Shown: positions 23,301 through 31,594, numbered from the stretch's first letter. The stretch: 34,852 nucleotides of DNA from CAZITB01 sp964542055 (GCA_964542055.1 CAZITB010000010.1:1-34852), one strand, 5' to 3'. Numbers and translations are program-made. Notes: generated from the sequence alone by a model not told the origin.

Positions 23301-24159
23301 CAAGCAGCTTGGAATTGATACTGAGCATTTTGTAATCGATATCAGTATGTGGGACCACTGTAGAAAAGTTTTTGTAATCGAGTGACTGAGTTGTAAATTT
23401 CTTCAGATCCCTTTCAATTTCAGCAAGAGAGTTACTTATGTCCAAACCAAGTTCTTTGCTTCTGGTATCAAACATCTCCATTTCTGAAAAAATACGAGAT
23501 GAATATTTCAGCTTTGTATAAAGTTCTTTGCCGGTTCCTGATAGCGCAATTCCCTGTTGATTTTCGGGCATCTGTTCTGGATTTCCTAATACTTCGATCT
23601 CATCAGAAACATGAATATAGCTGAGTTGGTTTATGACCAGTTTGATATATCTTGCTTTTGTTTTAAGTTCCTTTGATTCAATTTTATGCAGGATTGGTGT
23701 TTCTATACCTTTAGAAGCATAATCCGGAAGTTTGGCAAGGTTATCCTTTATCATGTCTGTCGCCAAATGATATTTTTTCTTGTCGGTGCTGGTAAGTACA
23801 TAGATGTTTTTTGGCCAAAAGAACCCGTGAATACCTGTTGATGTTGTATAATTTACCTTTTCTACCGGGCAAACCTTCTCAAGATCTATTTCGATAACGA
23901 TCCAGGGTTTAGCTATCCATCCAACGGAAGTTTTACGAAACCAGAAATACGGATCGCCTTCCTGATCAATTGATGTAAAACCATCGGTAAGTTGTATTAC
24001 ATCATTTGCGTCCGCACAATTGCCGTGTGAATTACCTGCATGAAAATCAGTGCTTGTATAACTTTTATTTAAAGCATAATTTACCAGATTATTCTGGCCA
24101 TACAAACAACAACATGCCATAAATATCAGGAATAAAGAAGCGAGATTATATCTTTTCAT
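20302..24159 (-). CDS. Secreted multi-domain protein: discoidin-like, DUF4091 and GH28 polygalacturonase-like
   Basis: From the ATG at 24159 (signal peptide MKRYNLASLFLIFMACCCLY, AAAGGA upstream) the protein has 1285 residues. The first part (about 25-195) resembles an F5/8 type C carbohydrate-binding domain. The middle (about 330-840) resembles DUF4091 glycosidase-like proteins, with LPRDEPG and the characteristic WKAIHEGRQDYEYL. The C-terminal 435 residues (from about 851, YNVSDFGAIAND) form a GH28 right-handed beta-helix with NTDGID (Asp1060), NGDDCIAIKSG (Asp1081-1082) and RIKT. The usual GHG histidine is absent: the place reads DASSVAIGSE. Polygalacturonases cleave galacturonan, but GH28 relatives with altered sites act on rhamnogalacturonan or xylogalacturonan. 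A 10-N assembly gap falls inside the gene, so the joining frame is not certain. A 5' signal extension from 24234 is unlikely. Confidence 0.82.
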   Translation of the reverse strand: MKRYNLASLFLIFMACCCLYGQNNLVNYALNKSYTSTDFHAGNSHGNCADANDVIQLTDGFTSIDQEGDPYFWFRKTSVGWIAKPWIVIEIDLEKVCPVEKVNYTTSTGIHGFFWPKNIYVLTSTDKKKYHLATDMIKDNLAKLPDYASKGIETPILHKIESKELKTKARYIKLVINQLSYIHVSDEIEVLGNPEQMPENQQGIALSGTGKELYTKLKYSSRIFSEMEMFDTRSKELGLDISNSLAEIERDLKKFTTQSLDYKNFSTVVPHTDIDYKMLSINSKLLAKEKVHGIKLWTTNKWDPVNVYSLPENTPLTSKIYLANKERRGKVFNITNSHSKPEKINIKFKTXXXXDKGLLDKCDINLRKVLCNDNQMNLLVFNILDEPSEEIEKNSFTIPAGMTQQFWIDFQPKNLPPGKFDVIVEVSHGFFKKTSLQYEINIADFSFPENLTLGLGMWDYITTRTAERYDFSEQQKTDILNIIKEYQYNCPWVSGSILPALDDTYFDSDDNLIKNPDFSEIDEWMSTFPFAKDYYITHLKSQIGSVNTSQHLARYEKRMAAFSKTLNNHLLSENIKQNLYLLPRDEPGSQTQQEEFIKIAQSVKSGLNSDDSKIKIFVDTIHGYPETDAHVYNGDTIYTVSDNICAHHQIFLNFLNRSNSEVFYAEKMNQGKEFSFYSTLTPSKSFDPYTYYLLQQWISFYYGATYSGYWQFYDMPAESTFNDYAIDKLIYSPFYCNDKNVYITKQWKAIHEGRQDYEYLTMLQKKIHNTHAPDLKNSLSETLNQALDNVSKPFIDYYSKEVSMWDANPEIYKTKYHWNVKKDRTASTEYKNKIWQVLNQNRVKETDTAKIYNVSDFGAIANDQLYDSEAINKAILTCSQNGGGTVIIGDGKFLCKPIELKNNVELKLNDETILFFSDDFKDYPIRPVRHEGIEIMGYSALIWASDATNISITGKGTIDGNGKKWWRQYREYKSRYKKDQKLEVIDELHQKIINLNTNRPKRSVGWFFPRPMTIDFRNCINITLKDFTIKDSPFWMIHPTYCENVLISGIKTNSSGPNTDGIDPDSSRNVIIENCFFRNGDDCIAIKSGYNEDGLRVNKPTENVLIRDCVMDFSDASSVAIGSETSGGIRNVMIENCILKNADRAIRIKTSRGRGGIIESIRANNIEISDMKKKVIEISGMYNSSQPEQVNIGTPTLRDIRFSNIKCQSPKADRFCEIMGLVEKPFEDIVFENIVASSKDGVLCVDANNISFINTRLDIKSEKPYRLIRTENFQWNKILSVEVMQ
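23099..23108. other. Assembly gap (10 Ns)
   Basis: Ten unknown bases interrupt the multi-domain gene in a beta-rich linker before its DUF4091 part. Ten is a common filler length, so the true gap may differ. Both sides keep the same frame and read as one plausible protein. Confidence 0.95.
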
Positions 24160-24187
24160 GTTCAATCCTTTCGTACCATATAAATGA

Positions 24188-26476
24188 TTATTTTGTATTA
24201 ATAAGTATGTTCTGACCCTTTTTGTCTTTGGCAAATTTCACAAATAACCTTTTTTTATCGGTCAGTTCATCATTTACAAAACACCAACCCGAATCAGCTT
24301 TTACTAAACTATCCATCGTCTGAAATTGATTTAAATCTTTGTCTGCCAGCAAAACTTTCTCAGGTTTCTGACAGGCAATTTTTAAAAGAAAAGTTTTAAC
24401 AGGGAATTTGTATGGGCCTGAATATGAAAAATTGATGCTTATCTTGTTATCAGACTCATCGCATGTAATTTTTGTCAAGTGATAGTCGCCCTTGATATAA
24501 TCCATCGTTTTTCCGTCATCCCAGTATATTTCAAAAGTTGAGCTATTATGCGGGTAAATATCTATTGTCATCTTTTCAACAGGTTTTTCGAACAAATACT
24601 GCATAGGTTCCATTGTAGGAATAATTGCACCTGCTTTGACGAAAATTGGGTATTGATCAATTTCAGAAGAGAAATTTTCGAGTAAAGTTTTGCCGGTGTA
24701 TTGTTTACCTGTAAAATAATGGTACCATTTACCGGGGGGTAAAATTATATTTCTGCTGCTGTTCTCATAGAGAGGAGCCATCATCAAGTAGTCCCCGATC
24801 ATGATCTGATCGCTGGAGTGAAAGTCATTGTCCTGTGGATTTTCGAGAATGAGACTTCTCCATGCGGGAATGCCCGTTAGATGTGTTTGTCTGCATGTGC
24901 TGTAAAAATAAGGTATCAGCTCGTAATGCAAATTAAGATATTTCAAAAAAATCTTTTCAGCTGTTTCTGACCATTCCCAAGGTCTGTGGGATGGTTTCTG
25001 GCCTGGTACCCATGCATTGCATTGAGTTATCGGATTTAGTAAATTGGCCTTTACCCCGTTAAGGTAATGCTGTTCATCTTTATCTGTGAGCCCGGCACCG
25101 GCCATATCGTGTGTTGAAAAACCTACGCCTATCAAACCATTGTTCAAATTTGCCAAAATTGTACTTCGATTATAATCGAGGTCTCCCATCCATGGATAAC
25201 CGAAACGCTGACAACCAGCAAACCCTCCTCTGCCACACAAAAAAGGCCTTTTTTGTGTAAAATTCAGCAATTCCTGTGACATAACATTGTAAAGATGAAA
25301 CGGAAAGCGTTCATCGCAAGTATCTGTTCTTCCGTAATCGTCAGTTTCATCGATCCAGAACCAATCGACTCCATTTTCAATTAGCCTGCTGTTTAATATT
25401 TTTCTATAATAATCCCAATCATCATGGGGATAGTTTCTGTCTTCAGGATTGACGTCTTTGAATGTTCCAGGAGCCGGTTTTAAATCGTAATAAAAGCCAA
25501 ATCTGCCATTCATTTCATGAATTTGTTTAGCAGTCTTGGCAACTTTCTCCTGATCTTCTTTAGTAATAACTGCTCTGTCGGTAAAAGTTATACATCCGTC
25601 AATCGGATAGCCTCTTTGACGCCACTGTGGAAAAGCTTCATAGTCAGAGATCGGCGTCCCCTGGACCAGGTAATGGAAACCAAGGTGCTTAATGGGCGGC
25701 ATAGGGCATCGGCCGGTAAGCTGGGTGTATTTATTAATCATATTTTTAAAATCGTCATCAACAAAAAAGAATAAATCCACTCTGCCTTTTTTTTCAAAAT
25801 TCTCAATTTCAATTATCTCTTTGAAATCGAATCTGTTTGACCAGCCGTGTTCATTATGAAGAAAAATTCCATATCCGGCGGTACTCATGAAAAATGGCGA
25901 GACCCAACCGTTCCCGTTTTTATCCCAGGTGTTGAGATGTAAATCTCTGAGATCAAGTGTTTCGGCTTTATCTACCTGAATACCAAAAAAATGCTCTGTT
26001 TTTCCGTTAGCGTCTCTGAGGAGATGTGTTAAATATTCAGGTTGAAAATTGCTGTTTGGAGGGTTACATGTCAGCAGCAGTTCATTAGATTTGTACAGAT
26101 AAAATCTGAACGGATTTTTGTCAAATTTTATCACAAATTTATTTGTTTTTATCGTTATGGAGTTATCTTTGTTTTCATAACTGAGATCGTCGGGTCCGTC
26201 AAAGCTGTCAATTCCAGGTTTTATGATATAACTGTTGTAATCATTGTAATAGTCGAATTTCCCGTCAGGCGAAATCCAAAGCCTGAAAACATCGTTGTCT
26301 AAAACACAGATTTTGATATCGGCCTGAGGAGTTTTTATTATGAACTGATTTTGGCGATGTTCAAGACCTGTTACACGTTCAATATTACCTGCGTTCGTTC
26401 CAGTCACAAGGAAAATGAGAAACGATAATTGAAGAAGGAAATTTTTTCTAACAAAATTTACCAGACCTGAGTGCAT
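24188..26476 (-). CDS. GH31-family glycoside hydrolase, secreted
   Basis: The 762-residue protein has an N-terminal signal sequence (hydrophobic at about 13-26, ending near TNAG). An N-terminal beta-domain is followed by a barrel with VDWFWIDETDD, where Asp376 is the likely nucleophile, and YPWMGDLDY, where Asp432 is the likely acid/base. C-terminal beta-domains include LPPGKWYHYFTG and GAIIPTMEP. GH31 comprises retaining alpha-glucosidases, alpha-xylosidases, alpha-galactosidases and others. The variant WIDETDD departs from the common DMNE form, so specificity should not be guessed from it. It is the first glycosidase of the minus-strand operon, with its own promoter behind the regulator gene and 28 nt before the multi-domain gene. 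Confidence 0.88.
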   Translation of the reverse strand: MHSGLVNFVRKNFLLQLSFLIFLVTGTNAGNIERVTGLEHRQNQFIIKTPQADIKICVLDNDVFRLWISPDGKFDYYNDYNSYIIKPGIDSFDGPDDLSYENKDNSITIKTNKFVIKFDKNPFRFYLYKSNELLLTCNPPNSNFQPEYLTHLLRDANGKTEHFFGIQVDKAETLDLRDLHLNTWDKNGNGWVSPFFMSTAGYGIFLHNEHGWSNRFDFKEIIEIENFEKKGRVDLFFFVDDDFKNMINKYTQLTGRCPMPPIKHLGFHYLVQGTPISDYEAFPQWRQRGYPIDGCITFTDRAVITKEDQEKVAKTAKQIHEMNGRFGFYYDLKPAPGTFKDVNPEDRNYPHDDWDYYRKILNSRLIENGVDWFWIDETDDYGRTDTCDERFPFHLYNVMSQELLNFTQKRPFLCGRGGFAGCQRFGYPWMGDLDYNRSTILANLNNGLIGVGFSTHDMAGAGLTDKDEQHYLNGVKANLLNPITQCNAWVPGQKPSHRPWEWSETAEKIFLKYLNLHYELIPYFYSTCRQTHLTGIPAWRSLILENPQDNDFHSSDQIMIGDYLMMAPLYENSSRNIILPPGKWYHYFTGKQYTGKTLLENFSSEIDQYPIFVKAGAIIPTMEPMQYLFEKPVEKMTIDIYPHNSSTFEIYWDDGKTMDYIKGDYHLTKITCDESDNKISINFSYSGPYKFPVKTFLLKIACQKPEKVLLADKDLNQFQTMDSLVKADSGWCFVNDELTDKKRLFVKFAKDKKGQNILINTK

Positions 26477-26493
26477 TGTTTATCTCCTATTAA

Positions 26494-26503
26494 TTTGTAC
26501 AAA
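26494..26503. promoter_or_regulatory. Palindrome TTTGTACAAA, possible GntR-type operator
   Basis: A 10-bp perfect palindrome lies just downstream of the -10 element of the minus-strand glycosidase promoter, at about the start of transcription. GntR-family proteins often bind such TTGTACAA-like dyads, and a repressor bound here would block the promoter. It is not the same sequence as the dyad at 27318-27330. Confidence 0.3.
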
Positions 26504-26512
26504 CTCACTATG

Positions 26513-26540
26513 ATTATAAGCCTAAGTCCGCAGTAATCAA
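26513..26540 (-). promoter_or_regulatory. Predicted promoter of the minus-strand glycosidase operon
   Basis: On the minus strand, TTGATT (26540-26535) and a perfect TATAAT (26518-26513) are 16 nt apart, about 35 nt before the GH31 start at 26476. The operon can thus be transcribed independently of the upstream regulator. Confidence 0.55.
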
Positions 26541-26565
26541 CGTTAATGCATATCAAAAAACGAAT

Positions 26566-27282
26566 TCAACCTTGCAGGCATGAAAGTGTATTCTCCATAT
26601 GGTTTTTTACATATTCGACACACAATTTGGAATTTCTGAGTTTTAGAGCCTCAACGATTAATTGGTGTTCTTTGAAAGCTTTTTTGTAGCGATTATGTTC
26701 ACAAGATTTTTTTTGATGTGAAAGTTTTAACATGTCAGGTGTGAGCAGTGAAATCAAAGAGTAAAGAACAGAATTTTTGCAGCATTCAGCAATCTTCAGG
26801 TGAAAAATCAGATCCTCATCAAGACCGGCTTCATTTGAAAGTACTTTTTTATGGAATTCAATATGAACCGCTTCAATTTCTTCTATTTCCTTATCTGTAG
26901 CTCTTTCGCATGTTAGTTTGATAGCCTCAATTTCAAGGATTGCACGTGTCTCCACGATTGATTTGAAATCATAACTGTTCAGTTTAAGTATATTCTTTAA
27001 AAGTCCTTCAATGGCTTTTACCCCTAATCCTGCTACAAAGGTGCCTGATTGAGGCAGGGTTTCGAGTACCCCGTAAAATTCCAGTTTTTTCAGTGCTTCT
27101 CTAACATGGCTTCGGCCTACGCCAAAAGATTCGGCTAGAATTCTTTCAGAAGGCAGCTTTTCACCAGGCTTTAAAACTTCTTGAGAAATAAGTTCATGGA
27201 TTTGCTTAATGATCTTGTCAGAAGGTTTTTCGATAACTACTTCTTTTAAATGATCTATAAAATTAATTTGTTCTACTGCCAT
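26566..27282 (-). CDS. GntR/FadR-family transcriptional regulator of the glycan locus
   Basis: From the ATG at 27282 (AAGG about 10 nt upstream) the protein has 238 residues. Longer in-frame starts up to 27357 would run through the promoter/operator and encode an unlikely hydrophobic leader. The GntR winged helix (about 20-90) includes LPSERILAESFGVGRSHVREALKKLEFYGVLE and a wing ending SGTFVAG. The FCD domain contains EIEAIKLTCERA, DEDLIFHLKIAECCKNSVL and EHQLIVEALKLRN, with the expected metal-binding His/Asp positions. Such regulators typically respond to uronates (ExuR, UxuR, KdgR-like functions). It sits between two divergent carbohydrate operons and next to a UxuR-like palindrome, which suggests that it represses both until the sugar acid appears. 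Confidence 0.87.
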   Translation of the reverse strand: MAVEQINFIDHLKEVVIEKPSDKIIKQIHELISQEVLKPGEKLPSERILAESFGVGRSHVREALKKLEFYGVLETLPQSGTFVAGLGVKAIEGLLKNILKLNSYDFKSIVETRAILEIEAIKLTCERATDKEIEEIEAVHIEFHKKVLSNEAGLDEDLIFHLKIAECCKNSVLYSLISLLTPDMLKLSHQKKSCEHNRYKKAFKEHQLIVEALKLRNSKLCVEYVKNHMENTLSCLQG

Positions 27283-27289
27283 AAAAAGC

Positions 27290-27318
27290 TTGACCTTAAT
27301 AAATTGGAGGATTAGTAT
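27290..27318 (+). promoter_or_regulatory. Predicted plus-strand promoter in the divergent control region
   Basis: TTGACC (27290-27295) and TAGTAT (27313-27318) are 17 nt apart, upstream of the plus-strand GH31-TRAP operon. A minus-strand promoter for the regulator overlaps it, with its -35 TTGACC on the minus strand at 27326-27321. The two promoters share the operator that follows. Confidence 0.4.
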
Positions 27319-27330
27319 ATGGTCAACCAA
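27318..27330. promoter_or_regulatory. ExuR/UxuR-like operator dyad
   Basis: The minus strand reads TTGGTTGACCAT and the plus strand ATGGTCAACCAA: the dyad TTGGT-NN-ACCA(A/T). It closely follows the TTGGTATACCAA-type site known for the FadR-family regulators ExuR and UxuR. It covers the -35 of the regulator promoter and the start region of the plus-strand promoter, ideal for control of both. Confidence 0.55.
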
Positions 27331-27405
27331 TTTTATTACAAAAAAATACTTTTTCAATAAAAATTATTAAAATAAGTCATATTAAAAGAAAGGATGGATC
27401 GGCCT

Positions 27406-29535
27406 ATGTTAAATAAGTTATCAAAACAGGGACTTTTTTTGATTTTAGTGGGGGTACTTGCCTTTAATTCAACAGTCAGCGGCTTGAATCAAAGCGGAAA
27501 CCCTAATAAATTTGTAGCTGTTGAAAATGTCAGTGAAAATTCAGCAAACCTTAATTTAATAAGTTCAAACCTTAAGAACCCAATTACATTTGCTGATATC
27601 TCAAAAAACGTATATTACACTACTTCTGAAGGAAAATCTTATTTAAATAGATTTCCAGACCAGATATTAACCGGCCCGGATAGCTGGGTCGGCATTTGGG
27701 AATATCCAAATAACAATAAGTTAACATTTATTATAAGCAAAGATAAGGATAGTTTTAATGTCTCTTTGACGGCATCGCCGCAAATGGATGTTCTTGGATG
27801 GGGTTTTGCAATTGAAGCAGAATCAGATGAATATTATACCGGTCTTTTTGAGAGGACTGTTGACGGAAATCAGGCAAATTCCTGGCAAAAAGGCATAAAA
27901 GAAGCAATGGATCTACGCGGCCAAACGGTTCATATGTATATTCAGCCAACCGTTTCGCTTTATTGTCCGTTCTTTATTTCTTCTCGTAATTACAGCGCTT
28001 TTGTAGAGGGGACCTGGCCTGGAACTTATGATTTCTGCAAAAGCAATGAAAAACTTGTGCAGATATTCTTTGAGGGTCCTCAGCTGAGTATGATAATTGA
28101 TACTGCACCGAACCCCGCAGAACTGGTTAAGCGTCATTCGCTTCGGGTTGGACCTACAATATTGCCGCCTAAATGGACGTTCAGGCCCTGGAGATGGCGT
28201 GATAATCATAGTCATAACGCCACTTATTATGACGGAACAAAAGTAAATGCTCCTTTTAACAGTGAAGTGGTCGAAGATATATTGATGATGAAAGCTTTTG
28301 ATATTCCATGCGGGCTTTACTGGGTTGACCGGCCCTGGGCTACTGGTCCGATTGGCTATGATGATTTCGAATGGGACGATGGGCGTTTTCCCAATGCTGT
28401 CGAAATGATAAAGTGGATTCATGATAGTGATATGAAATTTTTGTTGTGGATAGCTCCATGGACTAATGGCGATATGGCTCATTATACTGTAAGCCATCAT
28501 TACCACCTTAAGGATCAAATTGCTCATGCGGATCACAGGCCTCTTTTGGATTTCAGCAACCCCAAAGCCAGACAATGGTGGCAGGAGACCGGTATTCTCA
28601 AAGTGTTGCTTGAAGGGGTCGATGGATTCAAACTCGACCGTGCCGAAGAGATGACTCCGAACTCTCGCGAATATAAGAATTACGCAGGTATAACCAATAG
28701 AGAGTATAGGAATCAGTATCCGGTCGATTATGCGAAATCTGTCTGGGAGATAGCAAAGCTTGTTAAAGGTGATGATTTTGTAGTCATGCCCAGGGCGGGA
28801 TATACTAATAGTTCCAGATATGGGGTCTTCTGGGCTGGCGATATCGGATCACCGCCTGAAGGACTCAGGTCTGCCATAATCGCACTGCTTAGATCTGCTG
28901 TGATTGGTTTTCCTATATGGGGTTCTGATACAGGAGGCTACTGGCAGGGAGAACTTGACAGAGAGGTATGCGCACGATGGCTGGCATTTAGCTGCTTCTC
29001 ACCAATCATGGAAGTTGGCCCGACTGAAGATCAAGGGCTTTGGGATATGAAAAAAGAGCCTCATTATGATACAGAACTGATCGCCATCTGGAGACTCTAT
29101 GCAATTTTACATGACAATCTTGCCGATTACTCTTATCAGCTTGCAGTTGAGGCCCGCGAGACAGGAATGCCAATTGCAAGGCCTCTTTTCCTGCACTGGC
29201 CTGAACAAAAGCAGGCTTGGAGCGACTGGCAAACCTATACTTATGGCCCGGATATCCTTGTTTCCGCAGTCTGGGAAAAAGGTGTTAAAAAGCATAAGCT
29301 TTATTTGCCCGACCGAACAGAATGGATAGATGCCTGGAGTGGAAAAAAGTACTCCGGAGGACGATACATTGAAGTTGACGCTCCTTTACATAAAATACCT
29401 ATCTTCATTCGTTCTGGCTCTGAAATTAAAATGGGTAACCTTAATGAAATTTATAAAGAATCACTTGAGATAGCTTCTAAAAAACCCGATATTGCCGAAC
29501 TGGAGAAAATGGAATTTTCAAACTACAGTTTCTAA
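27406..29535 (+). CDS. GH31-family glycoside hydrolase, secreted
   Basis: From the ATG at 27406 the protein has 709 residues. The ATG at 27394 overlaps the ribosome binding site AAAGGA and is unlikely. The N-terminus MLNKLSKQGLFLILVGVLAF is a signal peptide. The barrel shows GLYWVDRPWA, LLWIAPWTNG, GVDGFKLDRAEE with the nucleophile Asp411, and FWAGDIGSP with the acid/base Asp479. IPIFIRSGSEI lies in the C-terminal beta-domain. It is clearly a different GH31 subgroup from the minus-strand enzyme. The KLDRAEE form is closer to alpha-xylosidase/alpha-galactosidase-type members than to sulfoquinovosidases, but no substrate can be assigned. It is the first gene of the plus-strand operon with the TRAP transporter. 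Confidence 0.87.
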   Translation: MLNKLSKQGLFLILVGVLAFNSTVSGLNQSGNPNKFVAVENVSENSANLNLISSNLKNPITFADISKNVYYTTSEGKSYLNRFPDQILTGPDSWVGIWEYPNNNKLTFIISKDKDSFNVSLTASPQMDVLGWGFAIEAESDEYYTGLFERTVDGNQANSWQKGIKEAMDLRGQTVHMYIQPTVSLYCPFFISSRNYSAFVEGTWPGTYDFCKSNEKLVQIFFEGPQLSMIIDTAPNPAELVKRHSLRVGPTILPPKWTFRPWRWRDNHSHNATYYDGTKVNAPFNSEVVEDILMMKAFDIPCGLYWVDRPWATGPIGYDDFEWDDGRFPNAVEMIKWIHDSDMKFLLWIAPWTNGDMAHYTVSHHYHLKDQIAHADHRPLLDFSNPKARQWWQETGILKVLLEGVDGFKLDRAEEMTPNSREYKNYAGITNREYRNQYPVDYAKSVWEIAKLVKGDDFVVMPRAGYTNSSRYGVFWAGDIGSPPEGLRSAIIALLRSAVIGFPIWGSDTGGYWQGELDREVCARWLAFSCFSPIMEVGPTEDQGLWDMKKEPHYDTELIAIWRLYAILHDNLADYSYQLAVEARETGMPIARPLFLHWPEQKQAWSDWQTYTYGPDILVSAVWEKGVKKHKLYLPDRTEWIDAWSGKKYSGGRYIEVDAPLHKIPIFIRSGSEIKMGNLNEIYKESLEIASKKPDIAELEKMEFSNYSF

Positions 29536-29557
29536 ATAAAATACATGGATCAATAAT

Positions 29558-31576
29558 TTGAAAGTAAACATTACAAGCTGTTTTCTGCTGGTTATCATTG
29601 TTCTATCAGGTACAGACGTTTTATCTTCGTCTGAATTGAATACCCGAATTGTTTTTGAGCTGCATCCATCGGAATCTCATCAGCCAACTTTGAGGTGGAT
29701 TGAGAATTCAAAATGGTGCTGGGGTATCGAGGTACCGTACTATTATGAACAAGATTATCTGAGCGAACTATATAAAAACTTTGATAAAGTGATAGTCAAA
29801 CTTGACGCTAATCCAGATGCTGCTTTAAGCGAAGCTGAATTTAAAGGACGTAAGCTTTATGAGATAGAAGATGTTTTTGCAAATCATCGTCGTGCTCAAG
29901 TTGGGACTCTGGATAAAACGATATGGCTTGGTCTTTTAGAAAATGATTCTGCCGGAACACGTTTTCCGCAAAAGCTTTTAACAGAAAAACCAAAGACACA
30001 TTCTAAGGCAAAAGAATTATTTGATGAGCATGTGAAAGATGCTGTGGCTGCTTCTGAGGATTTCGACAGCAATATACCTTTCTGGGGTGTTTGTGGTTAT
30101 GCTCAATCCGCTCATATCTTTGCTGAACACGGTGTCGATTGCGTTATAGTTGAAAGAGCTAATGACGATGTGGCAGATTTACAGACAGCAGTTGCTTTTG
30201 CCCGGGGTGCTTCGAATCAATATAAAAACACTTGGGGGATTGATATTTCTTTATGGTGGGGCCCGATTTACGGCTGTGTCCAGAATCTTGATAGCTCTTT
30301 TCACCGTAGAAATCTTTACATCAGCTATTTCAGCGGTGCTGAAAGTTTTCGAATTGAAGGCGGTCATCTCTTTTTCGATCCTGAAAAACAGCAATTCAAC
30401 AAGATCAAAGATACTGTAAATGAGTTTGGCGAGTTCATACTGAAGGTCCCGCCCGGTAAACCTGTTGTTCCTGTTGCTGTTATAATGCCTTCTGATCATG
30501 GCTGGATGTCTCGCCCGTATTGGCAAACCACCACAACAGCATGGAACTATGCAAAAATACCATATCGTCAGGGGCAAAAGGGCATAGACGGTTTCTTTGG
30601 AATGGCCTTTCCCGGTAATGTCTGGGCAATGCAGGCCTTTCCTTTCGGAAGCTACGTTATCGATGATCCTCCAGCCAGCCCGTTTGCCTTATCTTGTATA
30701 ACCGAAGAATTCGCTCCTGGAAAAGACGATATTTTTTATGCCGAACCGCCGTTGCCTTTCGGGCTATTTGAGAGCCGTGACCAAGCCAGAAAAGTTTTTA
30801 ACAAAGGTGCCAAACTACAGGCCGATGCCAGAGCCATGTCTGACAGCAGATGGGGAGATATTTTTGATGTTCTAACTGATAAAGTTCATGAAGATGCGCT
30901 TGAAAAATATAAGTTAGCAGTTCTTCTGGGGCAGGTGAAATTAACTGACAAGTTAGAAAGCCTACTCAAAGATTATGTTCAAAATGGCGGCAAACTGATC
31001 CTGGCAGCAGGAGTGGCCCGTCCGGATAGCTACGGTTTGACAGGCGTGAATTTTTCACCTGAGCTTTTAGCGGCAAGGGCGGTCAAATGGGGCGAACAGC
31101 CTTTCAAAAATGATGCTTTTCTTTTTGTTCCGGTAACAAAGATGCACGAAAATGTAAATGTCTTAGCCAGAACTGATACCGGTCATCCCGCGGTTACTTC
31201 TTTCAAGATGGGCAAGGGTAAAGTTTATACTGTGTTAGCCCCTTGGTACCAAGCTGCTCACAGTGATCTTTCATCTGTTGCATCAGATCTTTTTGATAAG
31301 GTTATAATAAGTTTGCAGCCGGCTCAGATAAAGGGCTTACCGGTGGAATGGATAGTAACTGAAGGTGAAAATTTCAGGACTGTTTTGTTGGCTAACCATC
31401 GAAGTAAGAAATGGGACGGTGCCGTTAGCTTGACAAAAGGCAAATCGGAAGTTGTTCGATGCGTTGAACTGCTTTCTGGCAAAGATTTCGATCTTAAAGA
31501 CGCATTGCTCGATCAATGGCTCAACATTGAGATAGAGCCGTATGGCCTAAAAATAATCAGATGGTATTTTGAATAA
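29558..31576 (+). CDS. Secreted protein of unknown family, possibly glycosidase-like with a GATase-like domain
   Basis: This 672-residue protein starts at TTG 29558, as the only nearby ATG runs into a stop. A signal peptide (KVNITSCFLLVIIVLSG) is present. I do not recognise a named family. The first 270 residues have TIM-barrel-like segments: WGIEVPYYYEQDY, IPFWGVCGYAQSAHIFAEHG, WGIDISLWWGP and YISYFSGAESFRIEGGH, with several Trp/Glu/Asp positions suitable for sugar binding. The part around 440-580 (KYKLAVLLGQVKLTDKLESL, YVQNGGKLILAAG, GKGKVYTVLAPWY) resembles the class I glutamine amidotransferase-like fold found behind GH42-type barrels. A small C-terminal beta-domain follows. It lies between a GH31 gene and TRAP genes, 22 nt after the former and 18 nt before the latter, so it very likely acts on the same glycan. 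Confidence 0.6.
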   Translation: MKVNITSCFLLVIIVLSGTDVLSSSELNTRIVFELHPSESHQPTLRWIENSKWCWGIEVPYYYEQDYLSELYKNFDKVIVKLDANPDAALSEAEFKGRKLYEIEDVFANHRRAQVGTLDKTIWLGLLENDSAGTRFPQKLLTEKPKTHSKAKELFDEHVKDAVAASEDFDSNIPFWGVCGYAQSAHIFAEHGVDCVIVERANDDVADLQTAVAFARGASNQYKNTWGIDISLWWGPIYGCVQNLDSSFHRRNLYISYFSGAESFRIEGGHLFFDPEKQQFNKIKDTVNEFGEFILKVPPGKPVVPVAVIMPSDHGWMSRPYWQTTTTAWNYAKIPYRQGQKGIDGFFGMAFPGNVWAMQAFPFGSYVIDDPPASPFALSCITEEFAPGKDDIFYAEPPLPFGLFESRDQARKVFNKGAKLQADARAMSDSRWGDIFDVLTDKVHEDALEKYKLAVLLGQVKLTDKLESLLKDYVQNGGKLILAAGVARPDSYGLTGVNFSPELLAARAVKWGEQPFKNDAFLFVPVTKMHENVNVLARTDTGHPAVTSFKMGKGKVYTVLAPWYQAAHSDLSSVASDLFDKVIISLQPAQIKGLPVEWIVTEGENFRTVLLANHRSKKWDGAVSLTKGKSEVVRCVELLSGKDFDLKDALLDQWLNIEIEPYGLKIIRWYFE

Positions 31577-31594
31577 ATTCTCTTAGGAAAATAA

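Noticed and set aside
27319..27360. Thirteen-codon reading frame with GGAGG 8 nt upstream, a possible leader peptide
   Set aside because: The predicted transcript begins near 27325, inside the frame, and the frame overlaps the operator, so the match to a ribosome binding site is probably chance.
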